Source of the DNA: Fodinibacter luteus
GTDB taxonomy: Bacteria; Actinomycetota; Actinomycetes; Actinomycetales; Dermatophilaceae
Assembly (NCBI RefSeq): GCF_039541575.1
Contig: NZ_BAABGM010000013.1
Span: 186,001 to 250,000 of the forward strand
Direction of reading: 5' to 3'
DNA length: 64,000 nucleotides
Part shown: positions 61,541 through 64,000 of the stretch, one piece after another
Numbering within the stretch: the stretch's first letter is position 1
Layout of the letters: each line of letters begins with the position of its first letter
Translations under genes and position numbers: made by a program
Notes under the pieces: model-generated
Told to the model about the DNA's origin: nothing
Databases searched by the model: none
The model's input: only the letters and a program-made list of their open reading frames with translations

Positions 61541-61871
61541 CGGCCCGGGCCCGGTGCCTGGCCGGCCGGGTGACCAGCCAGACGACCGCCACGATCCCGA
61601 CGACCGTCATGATCCGGTTCGGGTCGACCGCGGGGCGCCAGGTGACCTCCTGGCCCCGGATGAGGAACGCCCCGGCAGGGCGCCCGCTCATGCCGAACCC
61701 GCCTCCCTCACCCTCGCCGCCGGTCTGGTCCTGTCCCGACCCACCACCTCCGCCGCCCATGACGAAGGCAGCGGGGATGACGGTGAGCCCGTTCTTCTCG
61801 TAGGGCTCGCCGTAGACGCGACCGACGGTGACGGCGTCCTTGACCTTCATGAGCAGCTCGTCGACCTTCAT
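61518..61871 (-). CDS. GerW/YtfJ-like protein
   Basis: 117 residues from the ATG at 61871. MKVDELLMKVKDAVTVGRVYGEPYEKNGLTVIPAAFV is the opening of the YtfJ/GerW family (named from Bacillus spores but widespread in non-sporulating actinobacteria). A Gly-rich run GGGGGGSG, the pattern PAGAFLIRGQEVTWRPAVDPNRI and a C-terminal membrane span with a basic end (VGIVAVVWLVTRPARHRARA) follow. Function unknown. The last codons lie within the tandem repeats. Confidence 0.85.
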   Translation of the reverse strand: MKVDELLMKVKDAVTVGRVYGEPYEKNGLTVIPAAFVMGGGGGGSGQDQTGGEGEGGGFGMSGRPAGAFLIRGQEVTWRPAVDPNRIMTVVGIVAVVWLVTRPARHRARAALRAAAH

Positions 61872-61964
61872 GACCCTCCTCGGATGGCCCGGGGCTCGGC
61901 CACGGTGGCCGCCCCGGCCTCCTCCCAGTGTGGGCCTGCCCGGCATCGGCGGGAAGGGCCGGTT

Positions 61965-61982
61965 GAGGGGGGCATCCCCCTC
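61965..61982. terminator. Hairpin after the PAC2 gene
   Basis: GAGGGGG (61965-61971) and CCCCCTC (61976-61982) around GCAT, 10 bp beyond the stop at 61992 on the minus strand. Confidence 0.55.
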
Positions 61983-61991
61983 TCAGCCCCG

Positions 61992-62912
61992 TCAGGGCCG
62001 CTCGTCGTCGTCCGAGACCGTGCGCAGGAAGTTCTCGAAGTCGGCACCGAGCTCGTCGGCCGACGGGATCTGCGAGGCTTCCGTCGCGAGCAGGCTCGGC
62101 CGCTGGCGCCCCTCGACGAAGGCGTCGTACTGCTGCTCGAGCGCCGCGACGACCGCCCGCGCCTCGTCGTTCGTCTCGACCTCGGCGGCGATCGCCCGCT
62201 GGTTGGTGCGCGCGCGGGTGACGAGGTCGTCGTTGGGCAGGTTGAGGCCCGTGACGTCGACCACGGCGTTGAGCGCGGCGAGCGCGCCCTCGGCCCACTC
62301 GGACCCGGCGAGGTAGTGCGGCACGTGCACGGCGAAGCCGACCGCCCGGTGCCCTGCCTCGCCGAGGCGCAGCTCGAGGAGCGCACCGATCGACCCCGGC
62401 ACCTGGACCCGCCCGAAGGGGGAGGTGGCGTCGCCGATGAGTGTGGGGTCGGTCGCGTGCGCCGTCATCCCGACGGGCCGGCTGTGCGGCACCGCCATCG
62501 GGATGCCGTGCGCGTGGACGACGAGGCTGATGCCGAGCCGCACGACGAGCTCGCGAACCGCCTCGATGACCCGCTCCCACTGGTAGTCGGGCTCGGGGCC
62601 GGTGAGGACGTAGTAGGTCTGTCCGTCACGGTCGGTGAGCCGGTGCAGGAGCATCGTCGGGTCCTCGTACTCGACCCACCGGTTGGTGTCGAACACCATC
62701 GCGGGGCGGCGCCCCCGGTAGTCGAGGAGCTGGTCGACGTCGAACGACGCGACGACCTCAGGGTCGCCGGTCTCGAGGAGGTGAGCGGCGAGCACGGACT
62801 GGACCTGCCCGGCGTCGACGAAGGCGCCGAGGGCGACGACGAGCACACCGGGCCGTGGCACGGTGAGGTCGGCATCGGTCTCGAAGCGGTAGAGCGCGGA
62901 GGGGTTGAGCAC
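61992..62912 (-). CDS. PAC2 family protein
   Basis: 306 residues from the GTG at 62912, with AAAGG upstream. PAC2 features: RPGVLVVALGAFVDAGQVQSVLAAHLLE at the start, VASFDVDQLLDYRGRRPAMVFD, LLTGPEPDYQWERVIEAV-like segment, and a C-terminal acidic stretch (FENFLRTVSDDDERP). The family is related to eukaryotic proteasome assembly chaperones and in actinobacteria often occurs in proteasome-containing lineages; whether it chaperones the bacterial proteasome is not established. No proteasome gene is in the window. Confidence 0.88.
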   Translation of the reverse strand: MLNPSALYRFETDADLTVPRPGVLVVALGAFVDAGQVQSVLAAHLLETGDPEVVASFDVDQLLDYRGRRPAMVFDTNRWVEYEDPTMLLHRLTDRDGQTYYVLTGPEPDYQWERVIEAVRELVVRLGISLVVHAHGIPMAVPHSRPVGMTAHATDPTLIGDATSPFGRVQVPGSIGALLELRLGEAGHRAVGFAVHVPHYLAGSEWAEGALAALNAVVDVTGLNLPNDDLVTRARTNQRAIAAEVETNDEARAVVAALEQQYDAFVEGRQRPSLLATEASQIPSADELGADFENFLRTVSDDDERP

Positions 62913-63011
62913 GTCAGGCCTTTCGCGGGTGGAGCTCGTCCCTGTCCTCAACGTCCGGGGGCCCCCACCGGATTCCCCCCGGCGCCGCCTCCCGCGGCGG
63001 TTGAGGGGGAT

Positions 63012-63115
63012 GCCGTGGCGTGGCCAGGTGGAGGCCGTGGCGTGGCCAGGTGGAGGCCGTGGCGTGGTCCGGTGAAGGCCGTGGCGTGGTCGCGCTGAGT
63101 CCGTGGCGGTCAGGT
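63012..63115. repeat. 22-bp tandem repeats between PAC2 and helicase genes
   Basis: Units GCCGTGGCGTGGCCAGGTGG with two further bases start at 63012, 63034, 63056 and 63078 (exact 22-bp period), with a fifth degenerate unit reaching the helicase stop at 63110. The first two units are identical. Purine-rich on the plus strand. Confidence 0.85.
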
Positions 63116-64000
63116 GGAGGCCGAGGCGACGGCGGCGATGGCCGCCCGCACCCGCTTCTCGGAGACCGGGCCAGCCGTGCCGAGCGACTGCGCGAAGAGG
63201 CTGACCCGCAGCTCCTCGACCATCCAGCCGATGTCGGTGACGTCCGCCGCGGCGCGCCGCACCGGTGGCAGGGTCTCGAGGAGGTCGGCGTAGGCGGTCT
63301 CGACCGCGTCGACCTGCTCCTGGAGCACCGGTTCGCGCGGGTTGGTGGCTGCCCGCTCCAGCCGGTGCTGGGCCGCCCGCAGGTAGCGCTGGACGTCGCG
63401 CAGCCTGGCCAGGCCGGTCGCCGCGACGAAGCCGGGGCGCACGAGGCTGTCGAGCTGGGCCCTCACGTCGGCCCGGGTCGCGGCCGTGCGGGCCGAGGCG
63501 GCCCCTCGGTCGAGCGACTCGAGCGTCCGGCGCACCTGCGCGGCGAGGGCGAGCACCGGTTCGACCGCTTCGACGACGACGAGCACCCGGGCGGCGGCGT
63601 GCGTCCGCACGGCGGCGAGCGCCGCGGCGTACGCGTCCTCGGTGCGCACCTCCCCGGGGACGTGCTCGGCGACGATGTCGTCGACGGCGGCGTCGAGGCA
63701 GTCCTGCAGCAGCGCGGGCACCGACCCGTGCGGGTTGTCCGCGAGCGCGAGCTTCTGGGCGTTCGACAGGCGCGCGAGGACCCGCTTCCATGGAGCGCTC
63801 GTGCCGAGGATGAGCAGCCGGCGCACCCCGCGCCGGTGGGCGGCCCGGGCGGCGGCCCGGTCCGGGAGCACCCGCAGGGCCAAGGTGCCGCCCTCGTCGA
63901 CGAGCGCCGGGTACCCGACGACGACCTGACCGCCGGACCGCCCCTCGAAGGTCTCCGGCACGGTCCCGACGGTCCAGGTCGTGAGGCCCTCGCGCTCGAG
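63110..64000 (-). CDS. hrpA: HrpA-type ATP-dependent RNA helicase, C-terminal part
   Basis: The frame is open to the window edge, giving the last 296 residues. LEREGLTTWTVGTVPETFEG followed by GYPALVDEGGTLALRVL and RRGVRRLLILG matches the DUF3418 C-terminal region of HrpA-like DEAH helicases, which lies after the helicase, HA2 and OB modules (outside the window). SNAQKLALADNPHGS and a C-terminal coiled helical region ending VEELRVSLFAQSLGT also agree. HrpA unwinds RNA and resolves stalled ribosomes in E. coli. Confidence 0.88.
   Translation of the reverse strand, partial: LEREGLTTWTVGTVPETFEGRSGGQVVVGYPALVDEGGTLALRVLPDRAAARAAHRRGVRRLLILGTSAPWKRVLARLSNAQKLALADNPHGSVPALLQDCLDAAVDDIVAEHVPGEVRTEDAYAAALAAVRTHAAARVLVVVEAVEPVLALAAQVRRTLESLDRGAASARTAATRADVRAQLDSLVRPGFVAATGLARLRDVQRYLRAAQHRLERAATNPREPVLQEQVDAVETAYADLLETLPPVRRAAADVTDIGWMVEELRVSLFAQSLGTAGPVSEKRVRAAIAAVASAST

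Overview
The window is a high-GC actinobacterial chromosome segment. It carries a complete division and cell wall (dcw) cluster with actinobacterial companions (sepF, yggT, divIVA, ftsW, ftsQ), a principal sigma factor of SigA/HrdB type, a SAM-IV riboswitch before metX and a PAC2-family protein. MurE has the DNPR motif of diaminopimelate-adding ligases. The gene set and style fit Micrococcales, probably an Intrasporangiaceae-like genus; that placement is inference, since no database search was possible.

Layout. 1-8.2 kb: end of a class II aldolase, a SatD/membrane-protein operon, mtnA, a tandem universal stress protein, an S9 oligopeptidase and a secreted 5'-nucleotidase. 8.2-18.9 kb, minus strand: dnaE1, rluD-like, lspA, a DksA-type zinc-finger protein with a long Lys/Ala tail, divIVA with an 11-residue repeat array, yggT, sepF, yggS and pgeF. 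18.9-35.3 kb, minus strand: the dcw cluster read mraZ-rsmH-ftsL-ftsI-murE-murF-mraY-murD-ftsW-murG-murC-ftsQ-ftsZ, mostly with 4-nt stop/start overlaps, ending at a strong hairpin after ftsZ. 35.7-40.3 kb, plus strand: a moxR-DUF58-transglutaminase operon.

40.45-53.0 kb is an accessory island. The same 20 bases that form the last codons and stop of sigA (52990-53009) recur exactly at 40450-40469 and, with one mismatch, at 44492-44511, all in the same orientation. This looks like an element integrated into the 3' end of sigA. The island holds a secreted M28 peptidase, small secreted proteins, several broken genes, and two SigE-family sigma factor/anti-sigma-like pairs flanked by two paralogous membrane-anchored proteins. 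All four transcription units carry the same candidate promoter, TRAACC-N17-CGTY, so they may form a self-contained regulon.

53-64 kb: sigA, a universal stress protein, metX under a SAM-IV riboswitch, DUF4192, DUF1232, an EcsC-family protein, a family A DNA polymerase, a GerW-like protein, a PAC2 protein and the C-terminus of an HrpA-type helicase. No rRNA, tRNA, CRISPR array or intact transposase was seen.
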